Assembly: GCF_032813545.1 (NCBI RefSeq)
Contig: NZ_CP136520.1
Location: 1,916,001 to 1,980,000, forward strand
Direction of reading: 5' to 3'
Length of the DNA stretch: 64,000 nt
Source: Nodosilinea sp. E11
GTDB lineage: Bacteria > Cyanobacteriota > Cyanobacteriia > Phormidesmidales > Phormidesmidaceae
The notes beneath the pieces are model-generated. The model searched no databases. It had not been told where the DNA came from and was given only the letters and a program-made list of their open reading frames with translations. Positions 28,872 through 37,047 of the stretch are shown in pieces. Position 1 is the stretch's first letter. Each line of letters starts with the position of its first letter. A program made the translations under genes and the position numbers.

Positions 28872-29177
28872 GAGGTCGTGATTGGTTTGGTAGACAGCTA
28901 ATTCGGCCCGATCGCCTTGCTTGCAGGCCACTCTGACGGGCTGGGTTGACTCCAATGGCGCGATCTCGCCTGGGCTACCGGGGCAGGTAACTCTGCGATC
29001 GCGGCCAGCCATCTCAGTTAGGGTACTATCCCCAATCAGCGGGCTCAACACCCAGCACTCACGGGTCTGGGTCGGTGGTCAGCACCAGCACTGGAATCCT
29101 TAAGATTCTCCGGCAAAGTCACCGTTAGTTCTTCAAAGTACGTAACATTTACTTACTGAAGATATATATCTATCCTC
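28872..29177. other. Divergent promoter region
   Basis: 306 bases between a minus-strand small membrane protein gene and the cytochrome gene on the plus strand. Part of it (up to 29051) is an open frame that could extend the small gene. The right end is AT-rich (ACTTACTGAAGATATATATC), the likely cytochrome promoter. I see no RNA gene or repeat in it. Confidence 0.4.
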
Positions 29178-29567
29178 TTGGCACAAGACATCTTAGAAGA
29201 ACAGACCGAAGACCTAAATACCCTGCTGAAAAAAGCTGCTCTGGTGGCAGTGGCTTTGGTGGTAACTGTAGTGCTAAGCGTTGTGGCTGTACGGTACTCC
29301 CAAGCGTCAGAACCCTACATTCGCGAGGTTTTGGCCCTTCAGGGTGATGGCGATCGGGGTGAAGCTATTTTCAAAATGAACTGTGCCGTCTGCCACGGTC
29401 TTGAAGCCACCGGAGAAGTGGGGCCAAGGCTGGTGGGTGTGTCGGACCACAAAACCAAAGTAGGCCTGATCAAACAGGTGATTAGCGGTCAAACGCCCCC
29501 TATGCCGCAGTTTCAGCCCGAACCTCGGGATATGGCCGATCTGCTCGACTATTTAGAGCGGCTATAG
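29178..29567 (+). CDS. cytM: Membrane-anchored c-type cytochrome, probably cytochrome cM
   Basis: A 129-residue monohaem cytochrome c with an uncleaved N-terminal membrane anchor (about residues 18-42, AALVAVALVVTVVLSVVAV). Haem is attached at CAVCHG (about 73-78) and the distal Met is in TPPMPQF. The anchor, small size and simple class-I fold match CytM, an alternative electron carrier in cyanobacteria implicated in repressing photosynthesis during heterotrophic growth; assignment is from architecture only. The start appears to be a TTG at 29178: a stop codon lies 18 bases upstream and there is no ATG before the anchor. Confidence 0.75.
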   Translation: MAQDILEEQTEDLNTLLKKAALVAVALVVTVVLSVVAVRYSQASEPYIREVLALQGDGDRGEAIFKMNCAVCHGLEATGEVGPRLVGVSDHKTKVGLIKQVISGQTPPMPQFQPEPRDMADLLDYLERL

Positions 29568-29792
29568 CTGTCTCTATACAGCGGCAGTTTGGACAGCGGT
29601 CTGAGCGGCAATTGTTACAGAATTTTATGAGAGGGCTAAGCCCTGCTTCACCTTTAGACAGAGGGTTTATGAGTCTCCCTAGAGCGCTCGGCACCGCGTT
29701 AAAGCCTTTGAAGCAGGCATGGCTAAGGGATTACAGGGCTTGGTGTGGCGATCGCTAGGTCGCCAAAAGATTAAACTCCGCCAAGATATTTG

Positions 29793-29821
29793 TTTACAAA
29801 ACTCCATGACTGCTGTAATCT
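29793..29821 (+). promoter_or_regulatory. Candidate psbA promoter
   Basis: TTTACA (29793-29798) and TAATCT (29816-29821) with a 17-base spacer, the layout of a group-1 sigma promoter and close to known cyanobacterial psbA promoters. Transcription would start near 29828, giving a leader of about 70 bases. The gap from 29568 to 29898 contains nothing else that I can identify. Confidence 0.6.
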
Positions 29822-29898
29822 GTTGGTACGTGGGCAACAAATCTAAACGATTGAACCCCATGTACCTTGAAACGATAAATACCAAGGACTAATACATC

Positions 29899-30960
29899 AT
29901 GACCACTACTCTACAGCGGCGCGAAAGCGCTTCCCTGTGGGAGCAGTTTTGCCAGTGGGTCACCAGCACCGAGAACCGCCTGTATGTGGGCTGGTTCGGC
30001 GTGCTGATGATTCCCACCCTGCTGGCTGCTACCGCCTGCTTCGTGGTTGCGTTCATCGCAGCCCCTCCCGTCGACATCGACGGCATCCGTGAGCCCGTCG
30101 CTGGCTCTTTGATGTACGGCAACAACATCATCTCCGGTGCGGTTGTGCCGTCCTCTAACGCCATCGGCCTGCACTTCTACCCCATCTGGGAAGCCGCTTC
30201 CCTCGATGAGTGGCTGTACAACGGTGGCCCTTACCAGTTGGTGATTTTCCACTTCCTCATTGGCGTCTTCTGCTACATGGGTCGTGAGTGGGAACTGAGC
30301 TACCGCCTGGGCATGCGCCCCTGGATCTGCGTGGCTTACAGCGCACCTGTGGCCGCTGCTTCCGCTGTGTTCTTGATCTACCCCCTGGGTCAAGGCTCCT
30401 TCTCTGACGGCATGCCTTTGGGTATCTCCGGTACCTTCAACTTCATGCTGGTGTTCCAGGCTGAGCACAACATTCTGATGCACCCCTTCCACATGCTGGG
30501 TGTAGCCGGTGTGTTTGGTGGTTCTTTGTTCTCGGCTATGCACGGTTCACTGGTGACTTCTTCTCTGGTGCGTGAGACCACCGAGACCGAGTCTCAGAAC
30601 TACGGCTACAAGTTTGGCCAAGAAGAAGAGACCTACAACATCGTTGCAGCCCACGGCTACTTCGGTCGTCTGATCTTCCAATATGCCAGCTTCAACAACA
30701 GCCGCAGCCTGCACTTCTTCTTGGGTGCGTGGCCTGTGATTGGCATCTGGTTCACCGCACTGGGCATCAGCACGATGGCGTTCAACCTGAACGGGTTCAA
30801 CTTCAACCAGTCCATCCTCGACTCACAGGGTCGTGTGATTGGCACCTGGGCTGACGTGATCAACCGGGCGAACCTGGGTATGGAAGTGATGCACGAGCGC
30901 AATGCTCACAACTTCCCCCTCGACCTCGCTACCGCTGAGGCTCCTGAAATCATCGGCTAG
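29899..30960 (+). CDS. psbA: Photosystem II reaction centre protein D1
   Basis: Core subunit of photosystem II. 353 residues, five membrane helices. All ligand and redox positions are present in standard numbering: Tyr161, Asp170, Glu189, His190, His198, His215, Ser264, His272, His332, Glu333, His337, Asp342, Ala344. Glu130 is the high-light type variant rather than Gln130. Gly80, Phe158 and Thr286 exclude the microaerobic D1' type, and the intact manganese ligands exclude the rogue/chlorophyll f form. The C-terminal extension after Ala344 is only nine residues, against about 16 in most cyanobacteria. Likely one of several psbA copies in the genome. Confidence 0.98.
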   Translation: MTTTLQRRESASLWEQFCQWVTSTENRLYVGWFGVLMIPTLLAATACFVVAFIAAPPVDIDGIREPVAGSLMYGNNIISGAVVPSSNAIGLHFYPIWEAASLDEWLYNGGPYQLVIFHFLIGVFCYMGREWELSYRLGMRPWICVAYSAPVAAASAVFLIYPLGQGSFSDGMPLGISGTFNFMLVFQAEHNILMHPFHMLGVAGVFGGSLFSAMHGSLVTSSLVRETTETESQNYGYKFGQEEETYNIVAAHGYFGRLIFQYASFNNSRSLHFFLGAWPVIGIWFTALGISTMAFNLNGFNFNQSILDSQGRVIGTWADVINRANLGMEVMHERNAHNFPLDLATAEAPEIIG

Positions 30961-30980
30961 TCTCTAGCTCTTTGATTTTC

Positions 30981-31011
30981 AAAAAGCGCTCCCTTCGGGG
31001 AGCGCTTTTTT
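30981..31011 (+). terminator. Terminator of psbA
   Basis: A 13-base stem, AAAAAGCGCTCCC, TTCG loop, GGGAGCGCTTTTT, ending in a T tract, 20 bases after the psbA stop. Very stable and symmetrical. Confidence 0.95.
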
Positions 31012-31029
31012 ATTGTCCACTCACTAATC

Positions 31030-32331
31030 GTGGCAACGTTCCACATCGCCAGGCTATCCCTGGCGCTCCTGCCCCCCGGCGTAGATTACATTTACCGGAC
31101 AGCTTTTGTCCCAGGGAACGCTGTTATAGTGGGCAGGTTATTTCTTCCTGTGCCAGTGAAGCATCTCCTCGTTGGCCTGGGCTCCCTGCTGCTGCTAGGG
31201 CTGAGCGTTTGGGTGGTCACACCAGCTCCCACCCGCAGGTTACTGCCCCTGTCTGTCTGTGCCCCAGAGATCACCCCCTGGTTGGTGCTAGGCAATCTAG
31301 GCCTTGTACTCCTCAGTTTGCTAACCCTGCGAGACACTAGCCTGGGTCGCCTGGCTCTGGTAGCGGGTGGCCTGGCCTTGGGGCTGAGTGTCTTGCCCCT
31401 GAGCCAGCTGCCAGCGGTTAACCGGGCGGCTCACCAGAGCCTGGGGCAAGTGGCTGGGGCCGATTATGAGGCCAAGCTTGCACCCGATCGCCCGGCCCAG
31501 ATGCGACCTCGGCCCATGGTGCTGGCCGATAGTTTTCGGGGCATAGCGATCGCCCCTGTCCGCGAGACCACGGGGATTGTCTTTGCAACCCCCGCTGGCG
31601 TTCCCCTCACCCTCACCCTCTACCAACCCGCACAGCCGGGGCTCTACCCAGGCCTGGTGATGATCTACGGCGGGGCCTGGCAACAGGGTAAGCCTGGTGA
31701 CAATGCCACCTTTGCCCGCTACATGGCCAACCAGGGCTACGTGGTGTGGGCGATCTCCTATCGCCATGCCCCGGCCTACCGCTTTCCTAGCCAGGTCGAG
31801 GATGTACAGGCGGCGATCGCCTTTCTCAAGACCCACGCCAGCGATTACGAAACCGATGTCGATCGGGTCGCCCTGCTGGGGCGATCGGCGGGGGCACATT
31901 TGGCCATGATGGCGGCCTACCAACCAGGGCCGTTGGCGGTGCGGGCGGTGGTCAACTACTATGGGCCGATCAACTTGCTGAATGGGTACTACGACTTGCC
32001 CCAGCCCAATCCGCTCAACGTGCGTCAGGTGCTAGAAACCTTCTTAGGCGGCCCCCCCGATCAAATGGAGGAACGCTATAAAGCGGCCTCGCCCAGTTCT
32101 TTAGTAACGGCTAATTTGCCCCCATCGTTGCTGATCTATGGCGGCAAAGACCACATCGTTGAAGCTAAATTTGGCCAGGCTATGGCCGATCGCCTTAAGC
32201 AAGCTGGCAGCCCGGTGGTGTTTATTCAAATTCCCTGGGCCGACCATTCCTTTGATGCGGTCTTTAATGGCCTCAGCAACCAACTGGCTCTCTACTACAC
32301 TGAACGGTTTCTGGCCTGGGCACTACGGTAA
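31030..32331 (+). CDS. Membrane-anchored alpha/beta hydrolase (esterase/BD-FAE type)
   Basis: 433 residues from a GTG at 31030. Three or four N-terminal hydrophobic helices (about 40-140) are followed by an alpha/beta-hydrolase: oxyanion segment VMIYGGAWQQGKPGDN, nucleophile GRSAGAH (Ser), DHIVEAKFG and WADHSFD holding the other triad members. It would act on esters at the membrane or in the periplasm. The true start may be a GTG at 31150 or 31156, since a promoter-like TATAGT lies at 31125-31130 and the residues before are not family-like. It follows the psbA terminator, so it is a separate unit. Confidence 0.8.
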   Translation: MATFHIARLSLALLPPGVDYIYRTAFVPGNAVIVGRLFLPVPVKHLLVGLGSLLLLGLSVWVVTPAPTRRLLPLSVCAPEITPWLVLGNLGLVLLSLLTLRDTSLGRLALVAGGLALGLSVLPLSQLPAVNRAAHQSLGQVAGADYEAKLAPDRPAQMRPRPMVLADSFRGIAIAPVRETTGIVFATPAGVPLTLTLYQPAQPGLYPGLVMIYGGAWQQGKPGDNATFARYMANQGYVVWAISYRHAPAYRFPSQVEDVQAAIAFLKTHASDYETDVDRVALLGRSAGAHLAMMAAYQPGPLAVRAVVNYYGPINLLNGYYDLPQPNPLNVRQVLETFLGGPPDQMEERYKAASPSSLVTANLPPSLLIYGGKDHIVEAKFGQAMADRLKQAGSPVVFIQIPWADHSFDAVFNGLSNQLALYYTERFLAWALR

Positions 32332-32363
32332 CCGTGACCCATTAGCCGGTGGGGATTTCTCAT

Positions 32364-32388
32364 CGTTGCTACGTTCCGCGTAGCAACG
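32364..32388. repeat. Intergenic hairpin
   Basis: CGTTGCTACG, five-base loop, CGTAGCAACG, between the convergent hydrolase (+) and flavin monooxygenase (-) genes. It has no T tract but could stop read-through in either direction. Confidence 0.6.
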
Positions 32389-32445
32389 TCGTCAACGGCG
32401 CTCCTGCACTCTGAGAGCGGAGACGCAGAGCATCGGGGGGCCGTA

Positions 32446-33798
32446 TCAACGCAGAGCGTTGGCACCAGCAGGCGCAGCGTCGGGGGCGATCGCACCGGTT
32501 GCTGGCAGTGGTTGATTGGTGAACGTGCCGATTCGGCGATCGCAGCGCTTCGCCCGGTGCTCAAGCCAGCGCCAGCCCCAGCGCAGCAGGTGAAGCTGGC
32601 GAAATACCTGCTGGGGGTCAGACAGGTGGGTGGTGGGTAAAGACGTGCCAATTTCTTTAAACACCAGCCCCAGGGGAACGGCAATTTCATCTTGGAGCTT
32701 CAGCAGCTTGGCAAACAGGGGGCCGTAGGCGGCGATCAGCGACCCCACCCCGCCCCGGGCCTGGCCCCAGCCAACAAACGCTAGGCCTTTGTAATCGGGC
32801 AAAAACGCGCCACCGTAGCATTCCACCACTGCGCCTTTCACCCGCTGGAGGGCCGAGGGCAAAAACGGATAGGCGACATGAAACCCCGTGGCGCAGACGA
32901 TCAGATCGACAGTTTCGAGGCTGCCATCGACAAAATGGACGCGATCGCCCTCCAGATAATCGACTTCAGGCTTGGGAGTAATGCGCCCATGCCGCAGGTA
33001 GTAGGGGACCTCGTTGTTGAGAGTGGGATGTTTGTCAAACAGGCGGTGCTGAGGCTGAGGCAACCCGTAGCTGGCGTGGGTGCCAAAGGTAAGGCGAATG
33101 ATGCCGTAGGTGATCAGCCGCTGAAACCATTCCGGCATCCAGATCTTAACCAGGTCGACCACGGCTACGCCCGCAAAACTTTTAGGGATAAACCACACCG
33201 ACTCTCGCAGGCTAAGAAAGGCTTTTTCACCCACACGGGCGGCTTCGGCCACAATGTCGCAGGCCGAGTTGCCGCCACCGATGACCAGCACCCGCTTGCC
33301 CTGGAGCTGGCTGGGTCGGTGGTAATCTTTGGAGTGCAAGATGGGGCCGGTAAAGGTGCCCTTAAAGTCGGGGAAGCGCTTGCACCAGTGGTGACCATTG
33401 CAGAGCACAACGCCTTTATAGATGCGGGTTTCGCCATTTTGAAAGGTCACCTGCCAACGGTTGTTTTCAATCGGGTGAATGGCGGTAACGCAGCGCTGCA
33501 ACTCGATCGCTGCTTTGAGCCCAAAGTGATCGGCAAAGCTATGCAGATAGGTATGCATTTGGCGGGCGCTGGGAAAAGGCGGATAGTCCGCTGGCATGGG
33601 GAAATGGGTGAATTCGGTCACCGTTTTGGAGGAAATGATGTGGGCGGTTTCGTAGACGCCGTGGTGCCAGTTGCCACCGATGTCGTCGCTGGCATCGACC
33701 TGGTCGTAGGGAATGTTGGCGGCTTTGAGCGCCTGGGCCATGCCTAACCCAACAAAGCCTGCGCCGAGAATAAGTTGTTTGTCTTGGGTCTCGATCAT
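32446..33798 (-). CDS. Flavin-containing (FMO-like) monooxygenase
   Basis: A 450-residue FAD/NADPH enzyme that would insert oxygen into N, S or ketone substrates. It has the FAD Rossmann motif GAGFVGLGMA (about 12-21), the FMO fingerprint FTGPILHSKDY (FxGxxxHxxxY) at about 149 and the NADP site IGGGNSACDIVAEA (about 173). The C-terminus (about 410-450) is Arg/Ala-rich and unlike the family. The SDR gene lies 135 bases downstream on the same strand, so they may be co-expressed in a lipid or ketone pathway (inference). Confidence 0.87.
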   Translation of the reverse strand: MIETQDKQLILGAGFVGLGMAQALKAANIPYDQVDASDDIGGNWHHGVYETAHIISSKTVTEFTHFPMPADYPPFPSARQMHTYLHSFADHFGLKAAIELQRCVTAIHPIENNRWQVTFQNGETRIYKGVVLCNGHHWCKRFPDFKGTFTGPILHSKDYHRPSQLQGKRVLVIGGGNSACDIVAEAARVGEKAFLSLRESVWFIPKSFAGVAVVDLVKIWMPEWFQRLITYGIIRLTFGTHASYGLPQPQHRLFDKHPTLNNEVPYYLRHGRITPKPEVDYLEGDRVHFVDGSLETVDLIVCATGFHVAYPFLPSALQRVKGAVVECYGGAFLPDYKGLAFVGWGQARGGVGSLIAAYGPLFAKLLKLQDEIAVPLGLVFKEIGTSLPTTHLSDPQQVFRQLHLLRWGWRWLEHRAKRCDRRIGTFTNQPLPATGAIAPDAAPAGANALR

Positions 33799-33933
33799 GG
33801 CTCTATAAATTGACAGGTTTGACGGGGGAATTCAACAGGGCATCAGTGAAACATTTTGGGGGAAACGTTTCTTCAGTGGTGGGCCGTGCCCTACAGCGGC
33901 TGCGATCGCCGGATTAACACGCCGATCTGCTGG

Positions 33934-34755
33934 CTAGCTCGGTAATCTACTCAGGCCGATTTGGCGGCTGATCCAATCGGGTAGGGCGGGCAGGTAGCAC
34001 TTGGCGAGTCGCCCGCTGGAGGCGATCGCATCGGGAAAGACCTCGGCTTGGTTTCGCTCAATGGCGCGAATGGTGCGGGCCATGACCTTGACTGGGTCGG
34101 TGGTGAGGGGCACCGGCACAGTTTTGTCGGCTTGCTCCCACAGGCCAAAGCGGGGGCACTGGAGCAGAGGCGTGCGGCTAAAGCAAGGGCACACGGTGGT
34201 GACATTGACATTGAAAGGGGCGACTTCGTGGCGCAGTCCTTCACTAAACCCGCGCAGACCAAACTTGCTGGCGGCGTAGGCGGTGAGGCCGGGCATGGCG
34301 ATCCATCCGGCGAGGGAAGAAATATTGACGATATGCCCCCGGCGGCGGGCGATCATATCGCTGGCGAAGTGGGTGCTCAGGCGCATGGGGGCCATGAGGT
34401 TGACCTGCATCAGGTGTTCCCACCGCTCGGGGGGGATATCGACCATGTGGCCCAGGATGGCGATACCGGCGTTGTTGATCAGCACATCAATGGGCGACTT
34501 TAGCGCCTGGGTTTGTCGGTACAGCTCTTCGCAACCAGCGGGGGTGGCCAGGTCGGCACTGAGGCAGGCGACGATTTCGCCGGGGGTCTGGCCCAGGGTG
34601 TGGTGGAGCTGGTCGATCTGCGATCGCAGATCGACCTCGGGGCGATCGGTCAAAATTAAGCGGCTGCCCTTCAGCAGCAGCTGGCGGGTAAGTTCTTGGC
34701 CAAATCCCCCGGCGGCTCCGGTAATCAGCACCACCGCAGACTGAAGTTGAGTCAT
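33934..34755 (-). CDS. Short-chain dehydrogenase/reductase
   Basis: A 273-residue classical SDR: cofactor motif TGAAGGFGQEL, NNAG (INNAGIAILG, about 92), catalytic Ser in ISSLAGW, and YAASK (about 161-165). The C-terminal region after the catalytic part has a hydrophobic substrate-binding lid. Likely an NAD(P)H-linked oxidoreductase; substrate unknown. It shares a strand with the upstream monooxygenase gene. Confidence 0.9.
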   Translation of the reverse strand: MTQLQSAVVLITGAAGGFGQELTRQLLLKGSRLILTDRPEVDLRSQIDQLHHTLGQTPGEIVACLSADLATPAGCEELYRQTQALKSPIDVLINNAGIAILGHMVDIPPERWEHLMQVNLMAPMRLSTHFASDMIARRRGHIVNISSLAGWIAMPGLTAYAASKFGLRGFSEGLRHEVAPFNVNVTTVCPCFSRTPLLQCPRFGLWEQADKTVPVPLTTDPVKVMARTIRAIERNQAEVFPDAIASSGRLAKCYLPALPDWISRQIGLSRLPS

Positions 34756-35175
34756 AGAGCAAGGGGTAAAAAATGGAGCAAGCCACTCTTACTAAAGCAC
34801 ATTGAACTACGCATTGTTCCTACCAGTGTGGCCAGAATAGGCTGTTTGAAGCGACGGTACAAGGGAAGGGTAATCGCCCAGGAATACGGGTATGGTGCAG
34901 CAAGCAGACTACTTTTACAAAGTACGCAATAATAATTAAACCTGATTGGGCTTCAGATTAATGCGAATGCCATCGATGCATTTAATCAAGCATCGCTGAG
35001 TTAACAAGGGACGGCGCAGACAATTTTGAGCTTGCGGTTGGAACCCAGGGCAAAGCCCGATAGCCTTGAAGTCACCACTCAAAAGAAACGGCCATTTCAT
35101 GGCTAAACTGAGTTTGAAAATTTTGCGATCGCCTATAGTGCATTCTTTCAATCAGCTATAATTATAATCGCAAAA
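34756..35175. other. AT-rich gap with no confident gene
   Basis: 420 bases between the SDR gene and the HEPN-motif gene, with a clear shift to lower GC. A minus-strand frame at 34936-35151 (TTG start; contains MKWPFLLSGDFKAIGLCPGF) begins 24 bases after the HEPN-motif gene ends and could be a small partner, but it shows no recognisable family and I give it low weight. Nothing else stands out. Confidence 0.35.
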
Positions 35176-36159
35176 CTAGAAAAGCCATTCCATTTCAAGC
35201 TGGTAATCTAACTCAGCTGCTGCTTCCTCTAATGAGCTTTCAAGCATCTTTGCCTGAGATATAAAATCGCAATATTTCTTTAATGCAACATGATAGTTCG
35301 TTTCACGAACAAGAGAACGATATCTCAACTTCCATCCCGGAACAGGATCATGCTTGATTGGCCAATTATAGTTTTTCATTAACCAGTCAAAAGTATCTTT
35401 GTGCACCTTTGGGATGTATCCTAGCTTTTTTGCGATCAATTCAATGTCTTCACTCATGCAGAGCGCATAGGCCTGTGCAAAGGTGATCGCCCAATCTCTT
35501 TTTTCCTTTTGGGTAGAATAGCCTGCCAAAAAATAAATATTTTTGTCGACTGAGCTGATTAATGCTTGCATATCAGCTGCCAGATCTCCGACCAGATCCT
35601 CTTTGAAAGATGCCGCCACCTCGTCGAGCCTATTGTAGGCAGCGATAAATAATTGTGGTTCATTGGCAAACAAGTCAGAAGTGCCGATATATTTAACAGC
35701 CCTATAGGAAATTTTCCATGAACTACTCCACTCCCAATAATTTGGGTGATATGCCTTAAGCAAATTGCAAATGTTTCGAAAATAAAATATAGCCAAGGAA
35801 TGCAAAGTCTTTTCATGCTTCAATCCTTGGTGATAGGAAGTATTGCGAAGAGAATGCAGCTTTATGATAGACTGAGACGTATATCGATCAATCAATCCTT
35901 GTTCAAAGGCGAATTTAACCTTGTCTCCAAAATTTTGACCTAAAGCTTTTCTCATGCTTTTAGGGATATTGTTTAATGAGCCGGAGTCATTAAGTAATTC
36001 ATGCTTTTTCGCCTCATTCTGCGCGTATCTATGCAGAGTGAGTTCGGCAACATCGTCAATCAAAAGAATTGCGAAACGATCGTAATTTCTGTCTCTCATC
36101 TTTAACTGATCGAGAGCTAAGTCTAGCTGATCAATATTGTCTGTAAGAAACTGAATCAT
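35176..36159 (-). CDS. Unidentified protein with an RNxxxH (HEPN-type) motif
   Basis: A 327-residue soluble, helical protein that I do not recognise as a named family. The segment HSLRNTSYHQG contains R105-N106-xxx-H110, the catalytic signature of HEPN ribonucleases, set between two helices (SQSIIKLHSL before, HEKTLHSLAIFYFRNIC after), as HEPN domains require. The region is more AT-rich than its surroundings, uses different codons and has almost no HIP1 sites, all pointing to acquired DNA. HEPN proteins are common effectors in abortive infection and toxin-antitoxin systems, so a defence role is plausible but is inference. No nucleotidyltransferase partner is visible beside it. Confidence 0.7.
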   Translation of the reverse strand: MIQFLTDNIDQLDLALDQLKMRDRNYDRFAILLIDDVAELTLHRYAQNEAKKHELLNDSGSLNNIPKSMRKALGQNFGDKVKFAFEQGLIDRYTSQSIIKLHSLRNTSYHQGLKHEKTLHSLAIFYFRNICNLLKAYHPNYWEWSSSWKISYRAVKYIGTSDLFANEPQLFIAAYNRLDEVAASFKEDLVGDLAADMQALISSVDKNIYFLAGYSTQKEKRDWAITFAQAYALCMSEDIELIAKKLGYIPKVHKDTFDWLMKNYNWPIKHDPVPGWKLRYRSLVRETNYHVALKKYCDFISQAKMLESSLEEAAAELDYQLEMEWLF

Positions 36160-36264
36160 AAGTTAATTAATTGCAATAAATTTAAAAGCCGACTAGCAAA
36201 TGGCTAGATCAAATTGAACAGCTAAATACACTGGCTAGTAAAGAGGGTGGGCACTCCCTTTTCC

Positions 36265-36303
36265 CCTTAAAAAATAAATAATTATCATAATTATTTTTTA
36301 AGG
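36265..36303. repeat. AT-rich inverted repeat
   Basis: CCTTAAAAAATAA paired with TTATTTTTTAAGG around an AT-only centre, 39 bases in all. On either strand it resembles a terminator with an A/T-rich stem. It lies 105 bases upstream of the HEPN-motif gene start. Confidence 0.75.
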
Positions 36304-36893
36304 CAGAGGCACGAAGTGCTTTTGCCTAAGCTATATCCTCAGCAATAGTCTAGATACTCTTCAAAACAAGTGCTGAAATCACTGATATTCCGTTGATCAA
36401 GCCACTGCAAAAAAGATCTGGAACTGCATTCTACCGTTGGCCATTCAAAATTATTTGGAGTGTTATCTTAGAATAAGAAACGTTTCTACTCCCACCATCG
36501 ACGGGGAGCGATCGCGCCATCATCATCCATTAAGCCGTTTATTTGAACGGTGCCCCCACAGAGCTTGAAAGGCGTGGCGCTGTTGGTCAGTGCGCGAACA
36601 CCGATAAATAGATAACTTCGCAAATTTAACCAGCAGATTGCGAAATTAGGCTCATAGTACCCTAGCCACCCCCGCTTGATGTGCAAATTGAGGGGCTAGG
36701 GTCTTCACGTTCTGTTTTCCTTAACCACAAAAGAAATAGAACCGATGTTTGACTATCTCGACCTAGGCCCCTATGACAACCAAGGCACTCAAGGACTAAG
36801 TCCCTAAGGCTGGAGCGATCCTCGAAGGGGCTATCCTCGCTCAGTGGATGGTGATCATGACCAAAACCGTGCTGCTAGAGTAGCGGGCCACCC

Positions 36894-36959
36894 AGATCCC
36901 AGGGGTCTAGCGGGGGCTATGGCCTAGACACAAAGACCCGCCCTAGACCCCTGGGATCT
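36894..36959. repeat. Perfect 17-bp inverted repeat
   Basis: AGATCCCAGGGGTCTAG at 36894-36910 and its exact reverse complement, CTAGACCCCTGGGATCT, at 36943-36959, separated by 32 bases. No open frame crosses it and there is no T tract. It could be a MITE end pair, a protein-binding palindrome or an RNA stem; it lies about 90 bases upstream of selO. Confidence 0.8.
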
Positions 36960-37047
36960 CCACGGGCAACCCCCAGGCATAGGAAAAAGTTTGCGATACT
37001 TTAGTAATGCCCTTGTTGCTAAAGTCCCCTCGCCCACCTCAGATGCC

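Larger units (their letters stand above)
36160..37047. other. Non-coding region at the edge of the AT-rich island
   Basis: Almost 900 bases with no gene that I can support. It contains the AT-rich palindrome at 36265-36303 and the long inverted repeat at 36894-36959, listed separately. A frame at 36774-36884 (beginning MTTKALKD, one internal stop, then VPKAGAILEGAILAQW) may be a gene remnant but is too short to call. Base composition returns to the chromosomal average at about 36.7 kb. Confidence 0.5.

Noticed and set aside
29899-30960. Rogue D1 (chlorophyll f synthase) or microaerobic D1'
   Set aside because: All manganese ligands are present, and positions 80, 158 and 286 are Gly, Phe and Thr, as in normal D1.
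32878-33747. 289-codon frame opposite the flavin monooxygenase
   Set aside because: Same reasoning; the sense strand has complete FAD and NADP motifs.
36486-36686. 66-codon minus-strand frame
   Set aside because: No motif, an AT-shifted composition and no partner; could be part of a remnant but not supportable.
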